Assembly: GCA_965212165.1 (NCBI GenBank)
Contig: OZ243096.1
Span: 868,001 to 932,000, forward strand
Direction of reading: 5' to 3'
From: RHLJ01 sp965212165
GTDB taxonomy: Bacteria > Bacteroidota > Rhodothermia > Balneolales > Balneolaceae
Length of the DNA stretch: 64,000 nucleotides
In this document: positions 34,290 to 43,060 of the stretch, in pieces
Position numbering within the stretch: position 1 is the stretch's first letter
Layout: each line of letters starts with the position of its first letter
Translations under genes and position numbers: made by a program
Notes under the pieces: generated by a model
Databases searched by the model: none
Told to the model about the DNA's origin: nothing
What the model saw: only the letters and a program-made list of their open reading frames with translations

Positions 34290-35395
34290 CTTCTTTCTAA
34301 CATCCTCTCTAAAGAAAGAACAGCGTTTTTTGTTACTTCTTCAGGAACGGAGATTTGATTAACCACTTCCCCTGCTTCTAGCTTCTCTAAGCTCCAAAGT
34401 AAATGTGGTAGATCAATCCTGTTCATGGTCAGACATGGGCACATAAAAGGGTTTAGTGAAACAATTTCTTTGTCGGGATTTTCATCGATAATTCTATTTA
34501 CTAGATTCATCTCTGTTCCAACAGCCCATTTACTTCCAGCTGGTGCAGCTTCTATGGTTTTGATAATGAAATTTGTTGACCCAGCATAATCAGAAGCTTG
34601 TACAACTTCGTAAGTACACTCTGGATGAACAATAATATTCATATCAGGTTTAGTTTTTCGAAGGTTATCGATGTGTTGAACATTGAATTTTTCATGTACA
34701 GAACAATGACCTTTCCATAAAATTACTTTTACATCATCCCATTCTCCTTCATATTCAAAGGATTGTGTTAAAGGAGCATAAACGGCCATTTCTTCTAATT
34801 TCACACCTAAATCAAAAGCCGTATTTCTTCCTAAATGTTGATCAGGTAAAAACAGAATTCGTTCTTTTTGAGTGAACGCCCACTCTAACATCTTTTTTAC
34901 ATTTCCAGAAGTAACACATGCGCCACCATGCTTTCCAACAAAACCCTTAATAGCAGCGGTTGAATTCACATAAGTAAGTGGCAGAATAGTATCGCCCCAA
35001 ATCTCCTGCATTTTAATCCAACTTTTTTCGGTTTGGTCTATATCGGCCATATCAGCCATTGAACATCCGGCGCGTAAATCTGGTAGAATTACTTTTTGAT
35101 TTGGGCCTGTTAACATGTCAGCGGTTTCAGCCATAAAGTGAACACCACAAAAAGCAATAAATTCAGCCTCGGGAAGTTTAGCACAAATTTGAGCTAACTG
35201 AAGGGAGTCGCCACGCTCATCTGCAAATTGTATAACCTCATCTTTCTGATAATGATGACCAGGTATAAAAAGACGTGAGCCAAACTTGGCCTTAATTTCT
35301 CTTACTCTGACTTCCATTTCCTGTACAGTAAGTTCACTGTATCTTTTAGGAAGAGATACTTCAGATTCAATTTCTAAAATGTCTAAAACGTCCAT
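34286..35395 (-). CDS. nadA: Quinolinate synthase
   Basis: 369 residues from the ATG at 35395; a TTG at 35413 would add six residues. The three-domain NadA pattern is clear: FIPGHHYQKDEV, FCGVHFMAETADML, the first cluster cysteine in AGCSMADM, GGACVTSGN with the second, PECTYEV, and PFMCPCLTMNRI with the last cysteine near the C-terminus. It condenses iminoaspartate with dihydroxyacetone phosphate to quinolinate using a 4Fe-4S cluster. It is followed by nadC in the minus-strand order nadC then nadA, and a cysteine desulfurase is divergent next to nadC. No nadB is in the window. Confidence 0.95.
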   Translation of the reverse strand: MDVLDILEIESEVSLPKRYSELTVQEMEVRVREIKAKFGSRLFIPGHHYQKDEVIQFADERGDSLQLAQICAKLPEAEFIAFCGVHFMAETADMLTGPNQKVILPDLRAGCSMADMADIDQTEKSWIKMQEIWGDTILPLTYVNSTAAIKGFVGKHGGACVTSGNVKKMLEWAFTQKERILFLPDQHLGRNTAFDLGVKLEEMAVYAPLTQSFEYEGEWDDVKVILWKGHCSVHEKFNVQHIDNLRKTKPDMNIIVHPECTYEVVQASDYAGSTNFIIKTIEAAPAGSKWAVGTEMNLVNRIIDENPDKEIVSLNPFMCPCLTMNRIDLPHLLWSLEKLEAGEVVNQISVPEEVTKNAVLSLERMLERS

Positions 35396-35446
35396 AATGC
35401 TATTAATACTCAACTATTTGTCTAATGTATAAATTGTATACGTAAT

Positions 35447-36280
35447 TTAATTTTTCAAATTAAAACTGATATCTAAAGCTTTTACTGAATGTGTTAACCA
35501 ACCCAATGAAATTACATCCGCTCCACAGCCTTTATAAGTAGCAATATTATTTGGAGTAATTCCGCCAGATACCTCTATAATAATATTATCAGGTATAATT
35601 TCAACAAATTTCTTCACTTCATCAGGACTTCTGTTATCTAACATAATGATATCCGCACCTGCATTGACTGCTTCTAACACTTGATCTTTTGTTTCCGTTT
35701 CTACTTCAATCTTAATTACATGCCCAACTTTTGATCGAGTTAGTTGAACAGCTTTAGATATGGAGCCTGCAGCGTTAATGTGATTATCTTTAATCATAAC
35801 TGCATCATCTAATCGAAAGCGATGATTTTTTCCACCACCGCATATAACAGCATATTTTTGAAGCGCTCTTAATCCGGGTAAAGTTTTTCGAGTATCAGTT
35901 ATTGTGATTGAACCGTCATCTAGCTTAGCTACAACATCATGAGTAGAAGTTGCTATTCCACTTAAATGCTGAATTAGGTTCAAAATCACCCTTTCACCAG
36001 AAAGTAAAGCTTTTATGGAGCCATTAACTTTTGCAATAATTTCACCTTTAATAACAGAATCCCCATCTTTTTTTGAAAACTCAATATCAATTGATGAACC
36101 TAATGTTTCATATACAATAGCCAAACAATCAAGACCCGCTAATACACCATCAGCCTTAGCTTTAAACATACCAATTCCAATATCACTATCACTAAAAATA
36201 GAGTTAGTGGTTAGATCTCCCATACCAATATCTTCAGCTAATGCCTCGTTAATTATTTTATTTAGCAGAATTCGGTTCAT
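35447..36280 (-). CDS. nadC: Nicotinate-nucleotide pyrophosphorylase (carboxylating)
   Basis: 277 residues. Family motifs are DIGMGDLTTN at the N-terminus, ERVILNLIQHLSGIAT, TRKTLPGLRALQKYAV, GGGKNHRFRLDDAVMIKDNH and the C-terminal EVSGGI. It converts quinolinate and PRPP to nicotinate mononucleotide with loss of CO2. It precedes nadA on the minus strand by 51 bases, so both probably form one operon for de novo NAD synthesis. Confidence 0.95.
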   Translation of the reverse strand: MNRILLNKIINEALAEDIGMGDLTTNSIFSDSDIGIGMFKAKADGVLAGLDCLAIVYETLGSSIDIEFSKKDGDSVIKGEIIAKVNGSIKALLSGERVILNLIQHLSGIATSTHDVVAKLDDGSITITDTRKTLPGLRALQKYAVICGGGKNHRFRLDDAVMIKDNHINAAGSISKAVQLTRSKVGHVIKIEVETETKDQVLEAVNAGADIIMLDNRSPDEVKKFVEIIPDNIIIEVSGGITPNNIATYKGCGADVISLGWLTHSVKALDISFNLKN

Positions 36281-36361
36281 AAAAGGTGTATACCTGCTTG
36301 TTTTTGGGTAATTTCAAAAGGGCAACAAAGATACAGTTTTAAATTTAGAAGAGCGATATAA

Positions 36362-37513
36362 ATGATCTATCTCGATTATGCTGCTACTACTCCAATGAGT
36401 GATAAAGCAATGGAAGTTTATGCAAAAGTAGCAAAACAATATTTTGGAAATACGAGCAGCCTGCATGATCAAGGCTCATCAGCAAAACAGATTAAAGAAG
36501 CATCTGCAAAAGCAATCGCTAACGCAATCAATGCAAATACCAAAGAAATACATTTTACATCTGGAGCATCAGAATCTAATTTTTTAGCTATTCAAGCATT
36601 GCTAGATGGATGTAAAAGAGATGGAAAACACATTATAACATCCAAAATAGAACACTCCTCTGTAAAGGATGTTTTTGAGAAACTTGAAAATCAAGGTTAC
36701 AAAGTAAGTTGGCTTGGTGTAAATCAAAATGGACAAGTAAGACTCAAAGATTTAAAGAATATCATTAAGGATGATACTGTACTTGTATCAATCCAACATC
36801 TTAATTCAGAAATAGGAACATTTCAACCAATCAAGGAGGTTGGGGCTTTCTTGCAAGCAAATGATATTCTATTTCATACAGATGCAGTTCAGAGTTTTGG
36901 AAAGTTTGATTTAGATGTTAATGATTTAAATATAGACGCACTTTCAATATCGGCGCATAAAATTTATGGACCCAAAGGAATGGGGGCAGTCTGGCTGAAT
37001 CCAAATATAGAGTGGAGACCTTTCTTTGATGATATTTATCAGGTCAAAAAGCTAAAATCAGGTACTGATAATGTTTCAGCTATGGCTGCTTTTGCCACAG
37101 CTACAAAAGAGGCGGGAGAGAAGATGAAGGATGAATATGATCGCATATCAAATCTTTCAAAAGCTTTTGTTAGCGGGCTAGAGAAACTAGATTATGAATT
37201 GGTTGTTGAAGGAAGCTCTGCACAACGCTCGCCATATATTCTTGGAATTAGATTTCCAGGAATGGAAGGTCAATTTTTTATGCTTGAGTGTAATCAAGCC
37301 GGGTTGGCAATTTCAACAGGAAGTGCATGTCAGGTTGGAAGCGAATTACCCAATCGTACAATGAAAGCCTTGGGGAGAACGGATGAAGAAGCTCGAGAGT
37401 TTGTGAGGTTTTCTTTTGGAAATAATGTAAAAGAAGATGACCTAGAGAAGATTATTGATAAAATAGATATTATCTTAAAACGTCATTTTAATAAAGTGAG
37501 ACGTAATACATGA
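36362..37513 (+). CDS. Cysteine desulfurase, NifS/IscS-like
   Basis: 383 residues. Fold-type I PLP enzyme with MIYLDYAATTPMS at the start, TSGASESNF, HTDAVQSFGK, SAHKIYGPKGMGAVW (PLP lysine) and STGSACQVGS (catalytic cysteine) near residue 322. It supplies sulfur from cysteine. It is divergent from nadC-nadA; in Bacillus a NifS-type desulfurase beside the nad genes serves the NadA Fe-S cluster, so a similar link is plausible here. General Fe-S or tRNA sulfur supply is the alternative. Confidence 0.88.
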   Translation: MIYLDYAATTPMSDKAMEVYAKVAKQYFGNTSSLHDQGSSAKQIKEASAKAIANAINANTKEIHFTSGASESNFLAIQALLDGCKRDGKHIITSKIEHSSVKDVFEKLENQGYKVSWLGVNQNGQVRLKDLKNIIKDDTVLVSIQHLNSEIGTFQPIKEVGAFLQANDILFHTDAVQSFGKFDLDVNDLNIDALSISAHKIYGPKGMGAVWLNPNIEWRPFFDDIYQVKKLKSGTDNVSAMAAFATATKEAGEKMKDEYDRISNLSKAFVSGLEKLDYELVVEGSSAQRSPYILGIRFPGMEGQFFMLECNQAGLAISTGSACQVGSELPNRTMKALGRTDEEAREFVRFSFGNNVKEDDLEKIIDKIDIILKRHFNKVRRNT

Positions 37514-37541
37514 TAATCTCACCACTAAATCACTATAACCC

Positions 37542-38162
37542 ATGAAAAGATTCTTTTTTACACCACTTTTAATTGGAATGCTAGCAATAAGTTTTGCTTG
37601 CGAAAAAGCTCCTGAAAACCGAACAGAAGCCCCAAACTCAAACCAGACTACATCAAGTGTTGTAGCACAATCGAATATCGATGCTAAAGTTACTTTAGTG
37701 AAATACAGTGATTACCAATGCCCTGCTTGTAAGTATTTTGTGCCTTTCGAAGAAAAACTGAAAGAAGACTTTGGTGATGATATCAATATTGTGGTAAAAA
37801 ACTTCCCATTAAGTATGCATCCATATGCGCATGTAGCTGGTCGATCGGCAGAAGCTGCGAGAAAACAAGGAAAATACCAGGAAATGCACGACATGATTTT
37901 TGATGGTCAAGAGCAATGGTCGCGCGGTAATGCAGAAGCTACTTTTATAGGCTATGCAAGAGCTTTAAACATGAACGTAGAACAGTTTCAGCAAGATATG
38001 AACTCAGCCGATATGAATAGAATTGTAATGAGTGATCGTCGTGAAGGTCTCGAATTAGGAGTGGGATCGACCCCAACATTTTTTATTAATGGCGATAAAA
38101 TTGAAAATAATCCAAGCACTTATCCTGCATTTAAAGCATTGGTTGAAGATTACATGGATTGA
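37542..38162 (+). CDS. DsbA-like thioredoxin-fold lipoprotein
   Basis: 206 residues. A signal peptide with a lipobox-like end (SFAC, Cys20) is followed by a linker rich in Ser, Thr and Asn. The thioredoxin-fold core carries the redox pair in DYQCPACKYF (CPAC) and the cis-proline loop in GVGSTPTFFING. It probably oxidises or isomerises disulfides in exported proteins on the outer side of the cell envelope. It is 28 bases after the cysteine desulfurase gene, perhaps the same transcript, and ends at a terminator. Confidence 0.85.
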   Translation: MKRFFFTPLLIGMLAISFACEKAPENRTEAPNSNQTTSSVVAQSNIDAKVTLVKYSDYQCPACKYFVPFEEKLKEDFGDDINIVVKNFPLSMHPYAHVAGRSAEAARKQGKYQEMHDMIFDGQEQWSRGNAEATFIGYARALNMNVEQFQQDMNSADMNRIVMSDRREGLELGVGSTPTFFINGDKIENNPSTYPAFKALVEDYMD

Positions 38163-38185
38163 TTAATATTTTAAAGTATTTCTAG

Positions 38186-38218
38186 AGGTTTCGGTTGTTT
38201 CAATCGAAACCTTTTTTA
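38186..38218 (+). terminator. Rho-independent terminator after the DsbA-like gene
   Basis: AGGTTTCG (38186-38193) pairs with CGAAACCT (38205-38212), followed by a TTTTTT run. It also shows that a TTG at 38195 cannot be the start of the next gene, since it would lie inside the hairpin. Confidence 0.75.
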
Positions 38219-38227
38219 TTTTGGACA

Positions 38228-38989
38228 ATGGGTGATTCAGTCATAAATAATAATGAAGGTAACTGCTTAAATTGTGGAACAACTGTATCTGGAAAATACT
38301 GTTCAAATTGTGGCCAAAAATACCAGCCTACAAAACTGCCTTTAAAATTTTTCCTAGATGATGTAGTTGAAACGTTATTTACTATAGATAACCGAGTATT
38401 TAGAACAATAATAGATTTATTTACTAAACCAGGAAAAGTAACACAAGATTATATTGATGGTAAACGAGCTAAGTACCTTCCACCACTCAGGGTTTATCTC
38501 TCCATTAGTGTGATCTATTTTTTATTGGCTCAATTTATTGATAGCGATAAAATTTTGTTTGTGAATTTTTCACAGGATGGAGATTCAAGAATAAATCTGG
38601 CTAAATTTGTGCAAACAGGGCTTTTTCTATTAGTGCCTGTTATGGCGGGAATTTTGAAGATTTTACACCGCAAGAGAAAAGCTTTTTATATCGAATATTT
38701 GATCTTTTCAATTCATATTCACTCTATCTGGTTTGTGTTTTTTACGGTTCAGTTATTATTAATATCGCTTGGAAATCTACTTTCTGGTCAGGTTTCAATA
38801 ATGGTTGAAAATGGGATTCTTACTTTTGGAGAACTTTCTCAAATAGCAGCAATGATTTATCTTGCTATCTATATAAAAAAAGTATTTCAAGAAACATGGT
38901 TAAAAGGGATACTTAAATCCATTCTGGCTCTTTTCTTATACTTGCTTAGTTTAGGACTAGTAACTTTTATAGCAATAGGAATTTTTTAA
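38228..38989 (+). CDS. DUF3667 membrane protein with N-terminal zinc ribbon
   Basis: 253 residues from the ATG at 38228, chosen because a terminator occupies 38186-38218. The N-terminus has two cysteine pairs (NCLNCG and YCSNCG), a zinc ribbon. It is followed by the DUF3667 core (FTIDNRVFRTIIDLFTKPGKV, then DGKRAKYLPPLRVYLSISVIY) and about four to five membrane helices. Role unknown; the family is common in Bacteroidota-type genomes. It ends one base before the gamma carbonic anhydrase gene. Confidence 0.85.
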   Translation: MGDSVINNNEGNCLNCGTTVSGKYCSNCGQKYQPTKLPLKFFLDDVVETLFTIDNRVFRTIIDLFTKPGKVTQDYIDGKRAKYLPPLRVYLSISVIYFLLAQFIDSDKILFVNFSQDGDSRINLAKFVQTGLFLLVPVMAGILKILHRKRKAFYIEYLIFSIHIHSIWFVFFTVQLLLISLGNLLSGQVSIMVENGILTFGELSQIAAMIYLAIYIKKVFQETWLKGILKSILALFLYLLSLGLVTFIAIGIF

Positions 38990-38990
38990 T

Positions 38991-39539
38991 ATGATCACAG
39001 ACTTTTTAGGAAGAAAACCAAATATCCATAAAACAGCATTCATTGCTCAAAGTGCAGATATTATCGGTGATGTTATCATCGGTAAAGAAAGTAGTGCCTG
39101 GTTTAACGTTACCATTCGTGGGGATGTAAATAAAATCTCCATAGGTGATAGGAGTAATGTTCAGGATAATGTCTGTATCCATGTAATGAATCAAACTGGA
39201 CCCACATTAATTGGAGACGAAGTTACAGTTGGGCATGGAGCAGTAATACATGGTTGCACAATCAAAGACAGAGTATTGGTTGGAATAAATGCTACTATTT
39301 TAGACAAAGCGATTATTGAGTCTGATGTAATTGTAGCAGCAGGTACACTAGTTCCACCAAATAAAACACTTGATAGCGGATTTTTATATATGGGATCTCC
39401 TGCAAAGGCAGTTCGTAAACTTTCTGAGAATGAAATCGCTTCAATTAAAAAATATTCAGAAAACTATGTGAAATATGGTAGGGCTTATCAGGGTAAGGAT
39501 ACATATGACAAGAACCCTTTTTATCCACAGGGGAATTAG
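38991..39539 (+). CDS. Gamma-class carbonic anhydrase family protein (left-handed beta helix)
   Basis: 182 residues with the hexapeptide repeat pattern of a left-handed beta-helix. The metal histidines are in NVCIHVMNQ and TVGHGAVIHGCTI, the normal spacing for zinc or iron in gamma carbonic anhydrases (YrdA/PaaY-like). It could hydrate CO2 or serve a paralogous acyltransferase-like role. It is one base after the DUF3667 stop, in the same unit. Confidence 0.88.
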   Translation: MITDFLGRKPNIHKTAFIAQSADIIGDVIIGKESSAWFNVTIRGDVNKISIGDRSNVQDNVCIHVMNQTGPTLIGDEVTVGHGAVIHGCTIKDRVLVGINATILDKAIIESDVIVAAGTLVPPNKTLDSGFLYMGSPAKAVRKLSENEIASIKKYSENYVKYGRAYQGKDTYDKNPFYPQGN

Positions 39540-39555
39540 AAATATGTGAATTACG

Positions 39556-39581
39556 AATTAGGAATACTCTTATTCCTAATT
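39556..39581 (+). repeat. Strong 11-base inverted repeat in the gap before hemW
   Basis: AATTAGGAATA (39556-39566) and TATTCCTAATT (39571-39581) are perfectly complementary around CTCT. It lies in the 57-base gap between the carbonic anhydrase and the HemW-like gene. A further TATTCCTAATT copy follows at about 39586-39596, right before the ATG. No T-run follows, so a terminator or RNA regulatory hairpin cannot be decided. Confidence 0.6.
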
Positions 39582-39596
39582 TATATATTCCTAATT

Positions 39597-40736
39597 ATGT
39601 CTGGTCTTTACATTCATATCCCATTTTGTAAACAAGCGTGTTCATACTGCGACTTCTATTTCGTTACTAAACAGGACCAAAAGCAGCGGTTTGTTGACGA
39701 ATTAATCAAAGAGATTCTTTCAAAGAAGAATACCAGGTTTTCTGAGAATAACATCCAAACGATATACTTTGGAGGAGGTACCCCTTCATTACTTTCCGCA
39801 ACTCAAGTCGAAGATATTTTACGAGCTATTGATCAAACTTTTGAGCTGGATGTTCAGGAAGTAACACTTGAAATGAACCCGGATGATGTATCATCAGAAT
39901 ATCTATCTGAATTAAAGGGAGCAGGTATTACTCGGGCAAGTATGGGTGTTCAGACTTTTGATGAGGAATTGCTGTTATTTATGAATCGAGCTCATACTCG
40001 AGAAGAAGCATTGGCGTGTATGGAGGTTTTAACTTCATCAGGAATGAATTCATTTACCGTTGATTTGATATATGGAAACCCAGATCAAAGTTTAGAATTA
40101 CTAGAAAAGGATATAGAAACATTATTAAGCTTTAATCCGCCTCATATTTCTGCTTATTCACTAACTATTGAACCAAAAACACGATTAGGAAAACAACTAG
40201 AATTAGGTAGAATTATTGAGCCAGATGACGACCTTGTGTCTTCACATTTCGATTTAGTGGAAAGAAAACTTAGTGAAGCTGGTATACATCAATATGAAGT
40301 AAGTAATTTTTCAAAAACTGGCTTTGAAGCAAAACATAACGCAGCATACTGGAATCATAAAAATTATTTAGGACTTGGTCCCGGCGCTCATTCTTTTTGG
40401 TGGGATGAATCCAACACAAAAGCTCATCGATGGAATAATGAATCAAGCCTAAAAGCATATCTAAACCAAAGCTGGAAAACCCAAAACGAAAAAGATGAAA
40501 TACATCTTCCAGAGCTTGCTGAAGAACGCTTGATGTTAGGTTTAAGAACAATTCAAGGAGTTCAGCTTGAGATATTGAAAACGGTTTATGGTTTTACATT
40601 CAATGAAAAGCAGAAAGATTATCTATGCCTAAAAGAAATAGAAGGTAAATTGAATCAAGATGAAACCTCACTAAGACTTACAAAATCAGGATTAAAAATA
40701 TCAGATTCGATACTTCTTGATTTGGTAACATTATAG
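39597..40736 (+). CDS. HemW-like radical SAM protein
   Basis: 379 residues from the ATG at 39597; the longer frame from 39546 would read through an inverted repeat and is rejected. The N-terminus has the HemW/HemN cysteine pattern GLYIHIPFCKQACSYCDFYF (CxxxCxxC), then QTIYFGGGTPSLLS, VTLEMNPDDV and SMGVQTFDEELL. HemW relatives are heme chaperones, distinguished from HemN coproporphyrinogen dehydrogenase by short N-terminus and sequence; the short start here favours HemW. It ends by overlapping the convergent HU-like gene by 6 bases. Confidence 0.87.
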   Translation: MSGLYIHIPFCKQACSYCDFYFVTKQDQKQRFVDELIKEILSKKNTRFSENNIQTIYFGGGTPSLLSATQVEDILRAIDQTFELDVQEVTLEMNPDDVSSEYLSELKGAGITRASMGVQTFDEELLLFMNRAHTREEALACMEVLTSSGMNSFTVDLIYGNPDQSLELLEKDIETLLSFNPPHISAYSLTIEPKTRLGKQLELGRIIEPDDDLVSSHFDLVERKLSEAGIHQYEVSNFSKTGFEAKHNAAYWNHKNYLGLGPGAHSFWWDESNTKAHRWNNESSLKAYLNQSWKTQNEKDEIHLPELAEERLMLGLRTIQGVQLEILKTVYGFTFNEKQKDYLCLKEIEGKLNQDETSLRLTKSGLKISDSILLDLVTL

Positions 40737-41663
40737 TGAAAACCGCTCAGCCATTTTAGCATAAGCCTCCGCCTTATCTACCTTTCCAGCATTGGAATAA
40801 GCTTCAGATACTACTTTTGCCGCACTCACAAGTCGAGCTCGATCATTAGAAGTTGGATTTTGTGGGTTTTCAATTTGCGGTATTTCCAAGTTTTCTCCTG
40901 GATTAAGAATATCAGGGTCTTGAGAAACTGTAAAATTTGCTTCAAAAATTAACGGCCAGAAGGTGGTTCTTTTATAAGTATTACGAGCGATATCATAAAA
41001 CCATTCGCCTTTTTTGACAATATGTGAACTTGTTCCGATGGTTGCATTCTCAATCAGACCAGTTTCTACAGGAATTTCACTTTCAAAGTCGTCCTCTTTT
41101 ATTGGAACTTGGGCAATTTCTTCTTCTTGAACTTCAGGAATTACTTCTGGATCTGAGTATTCAATAGGTTGCTCAACTGGTGGTACAATATCCTGTGCAA
41201 TATCGGTCTGATTATTATCTCTGAGAAGAAAAAACCATATCCCTACAGTTACAATAATAAGGGTAACTATAATTGCTAAAAAAAGAGGTGCAGAACTGCC
41301 TTCTTTTTTAATTTTCTTCGATACAGCAGGTTTTACTTTTGGTTCTTCAATTATTGTAGCCTCGAGACCTGCAAAGGGAGCATTAACAGAATTTTCTAGT
41401 GCTTTATAAGGTGAAAAAGAAAGTCTCTGATGGGCGGGAATAACAATTGCTTCCCCGGTTTGTGGGTTAACACCATTTCGAGCAGAGACATTTACAACCG
41501 AAAAGCTACCAAGATTTGTAATAGAAGCTTTACCTGATTCAACTGCATTACTGATAACCAGATCAGTTAATTTTGCTATAAAATCATGGCTCAAATTTTG
41601 AGTGGAGTTTGTTTGCTGCGATAGTTCATCAACAAGTTGACTAAACGTTATTTTTTTACTCAT
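40731..41663 (-). CDS. HU-like DNA-binding domain fused to a transmembrane helix and LysM domain
   Basis: 310 residues in three parts. Residues 1-95 form an HU/IHF-like domain (LVISNAVESGKASITNLGSF, then ARNGVNPQTGEAIVIPAHQR and SFSPYKALE). A basic linker (KKIKKEG) leads to a membrane helix at about 126-147. After an acidic, proline- and glutamate-rich region, residues 214-262 are a LysM module (HIVKKGEWFYDIARNTYK, then PDILNPGENLEIP). The topology suggests HU inside and LysM in the periplasm, so it may connect DNA or cytoplasm to peptidoglycan. It is coupled to a small HU-like gene upstream. Whether the HU part binds DNA is untested. Confidence 0.78.
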   Translation of the reverse strand: MSKKITFSQLVDELSQQTNSTQNLSHDFIAKLTDLVISNAVESGKASITNLGSFSVVNVSARNGVNPQTGEAIVIPAHQRLSFSPYKALENSVNAPFAGLEATIIEEPKVKPAVSKKIKKEGSSAPLFLAIIVTLIIVTVGIWFFLLRDNNQTDIAQDIVPPVEQPIEYSDPEVIPEVQEEEIAQVPIKEDDFESEIPVETGLIENATIGTSSHIVKKGEWFYDIARNTYKRTTFWPLIFEANFTVSQDPDILNPGENLEIPQIENPQNPTSNDRARLVSAAKVVSEAYSNAGKVDKAEAYAKMAERFSL

Positions 41664-41944
41664 AATCCACCTCCACCAAGCTCATCCTTAATAGCAGAAC
41701 TTTGTGAGAACTGTACAATCTTCTTTTTAGGAAGTAACATCATTTTCTCATAATGGGGATTATATGATTTATATGACTCCCGGATTTTAGAATGAAAACT
41801 ACCAAGCTTAGGGATTGAGAATCCCTCATCATTAGTGAGATGTTCTGTCAGAATCGTAACAAAGGTGTCGTATAAATGCTCGGTTTCTTTCTTAGTGATT
41901 CCAAGTTGATCACTTAAGGATGTGATAGATTCTGTTTTATTCAT
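41660..41944 (-). CDS. Small HU-like protein
   Basis: 94 residues with an HU fold outline: ESITSLSDQLGITKKETEHLYDT for the helices, then a beta-arm with FSIPKLGSFHSK and a terminal basic part (MMLLPKKKIVQFSQS). Its stop overlaps the ATG of the HU-LysM protein (ATGA), so the two are made together and may pair as heterodimers. The C-terminus is Gly-rich (ELGGGGL), not typical of HU. Confidence 0.7.
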   Translation of the reverse strand: MNKTESITSLSDQLGITKKETEHLYDTFVTILTEHLTNDEGFSIPKLGSFHSKIRESYKSYNPHYEKMMLLPKKKIVQFSQSSAIKDELGGGGL

Positions 41945-41993
41945 GTACCTTTATATTTAGCTCTTCTCAATTTTAAATATTTCTTTAAAATAG

Positions 41994-42015
41994 TGAAACT
42001 TAATGTATAGTTTCA
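41994..42015. promoter_or_regulatory. Inverted repeat between the HU-like operon and the divergent hypothetical
   Basis: TGAAACT (41994-42000), 8 bases, AGTTTCA (42009-42015) is a perfect 7-base dyad in the 124-base divergent region. It could be an operator for one or both directions. No factor can be named. Confidence 0.35.
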
Positions 42016-42068
42016 TTTTCAAATAATTTAGGTTTCCCAAGTGCACAGGTATCTGTATAATTGACTGT

Positions 42069-43058
42069 ATGAGTAAATCATTACATCAACTCTTAGCAAC
42101 AGCTGTAAATTACGCTGGATTATACCCTCCTACAAGCTTAAAGCTTAATGAGGCATTGAATAGTTATGTTGATTTTTCGCACTCTAAATACTCATGGATG
42201 CTGGCAAATTTTGTATTGCCACATAATGAACTTCCTTCATTATCTAATTTTGCAGATAGAAAACATCATCTTAAGGGTCCACTATCTCTTTGTATAACAG
42301 GCCCTGAAACAGAGACATTATTTGAGTTTAAGAATGTTATCAATAGTATAGAAAAAGAGATTAAAGAAGCTCATACAGGATATCCTGGTGAAGTAAGAAC
42401 AAACTTATTAGAGTTGAAACTACCTCTAAATAGTGTTGAAACACTTAATCCCGAGGAACTTATAAAAGCACTTGAGGCGGTTGTAAGTACCACAGCAGAA
42501 TCGCGGTTACTACCTCACCGTGTATTTTTTGAAGTACCCGGACATGAGTACAGTGCTGAAATCACTAAGAAAATTATAAAGGTGATTGCTGTTCACAACA
42601 AATCAATATTAAAGAGAAAAGTGAACAACTACCTTTTTTCTGGAATAAAGATTAATTGTAGTGATAAAAAGGCGGGGGAAATACCCGATGCAGCCTATAT
42701 AGCTGATGTACTTCTATACGCACGTGATGCCAATGTTGCAGTTAAATTTTCAGGAAAGGAAAACACTCCATTTCCAAGTTACAACTATTCATTTGGCACG
42801 AAAGTACATGGTTTTATAAATATTTTTGCAGCAAGTATATTAGCATATACTCAGGATTTAACTTTAGAAGAAACAGTTGAAGTTATCGAAGAAAAAAGCC
42901 CAGAGAACTTTAGTTTTAAAGATGACTATTTTGCATGGAGGGAGTTAGCAGCACCGACTTTGGAAATAAAAATGCTAAGAATGTTATCAATAACGTCATT
43001 TAATTTTACAAGCTTCACAACCCCCGTTGATGGATTAAAGGAATTGGGTTATATATAG
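42069..43058 (+). CDS. Conserved hypothetical protein with AGLYPP N-terminus
   Basis: 329 residues, no signal peptide. The start LLATAVNYAGLYPPTSL and the following Y..F..S..SWMLANFVLP pattern resemble a conserved hypothetical family seen in Bacteroidota, Actinobacteria and other phyla, without an assigned role as far as I know. The middle, with RVFFEVPG, a G-I-K strand and VAVKFSGKEN, suggests an alpha/beta barrel-like protein. No catalytic site is obvious. Its stop lies 2 bases from the convergent T9SS gene. Confidence 0.55.
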   Translation: MSKSLHQLLATAVNYAGLYPPTSLKLNEALNSYVDFSHSKYSWMLANFVLPHNELPSLSNFADRKHHLKGPLSLCITGPETETLFEFKNVINSIEKEIKEAHTGYPGEVRTNLLELKLPLNSVETLNPEELIKALEAVVSTTAESRLLPHRVFFEVPGHEYSAEITKKIIKVIAVHNKSILKRKVNNYLFSGIKINCSDKKAGEIPDAAYIADVLLYARDANVAVKFSGKENTPFPSYNYSFGTKVHGFINIFAASILAYTQDLTLEETVEVIEEKSPENFSFKDDYFAWRELAAPTLEIKMLRMLSITSFNFTSFTTPVDGLKELGYI

Positions 43059-43060
43059 GC

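Noticed and set aside
40270..40551. Minus-strand frame of 93 codons
   Set aside because: Antisense shadow of the HemW-like gene.
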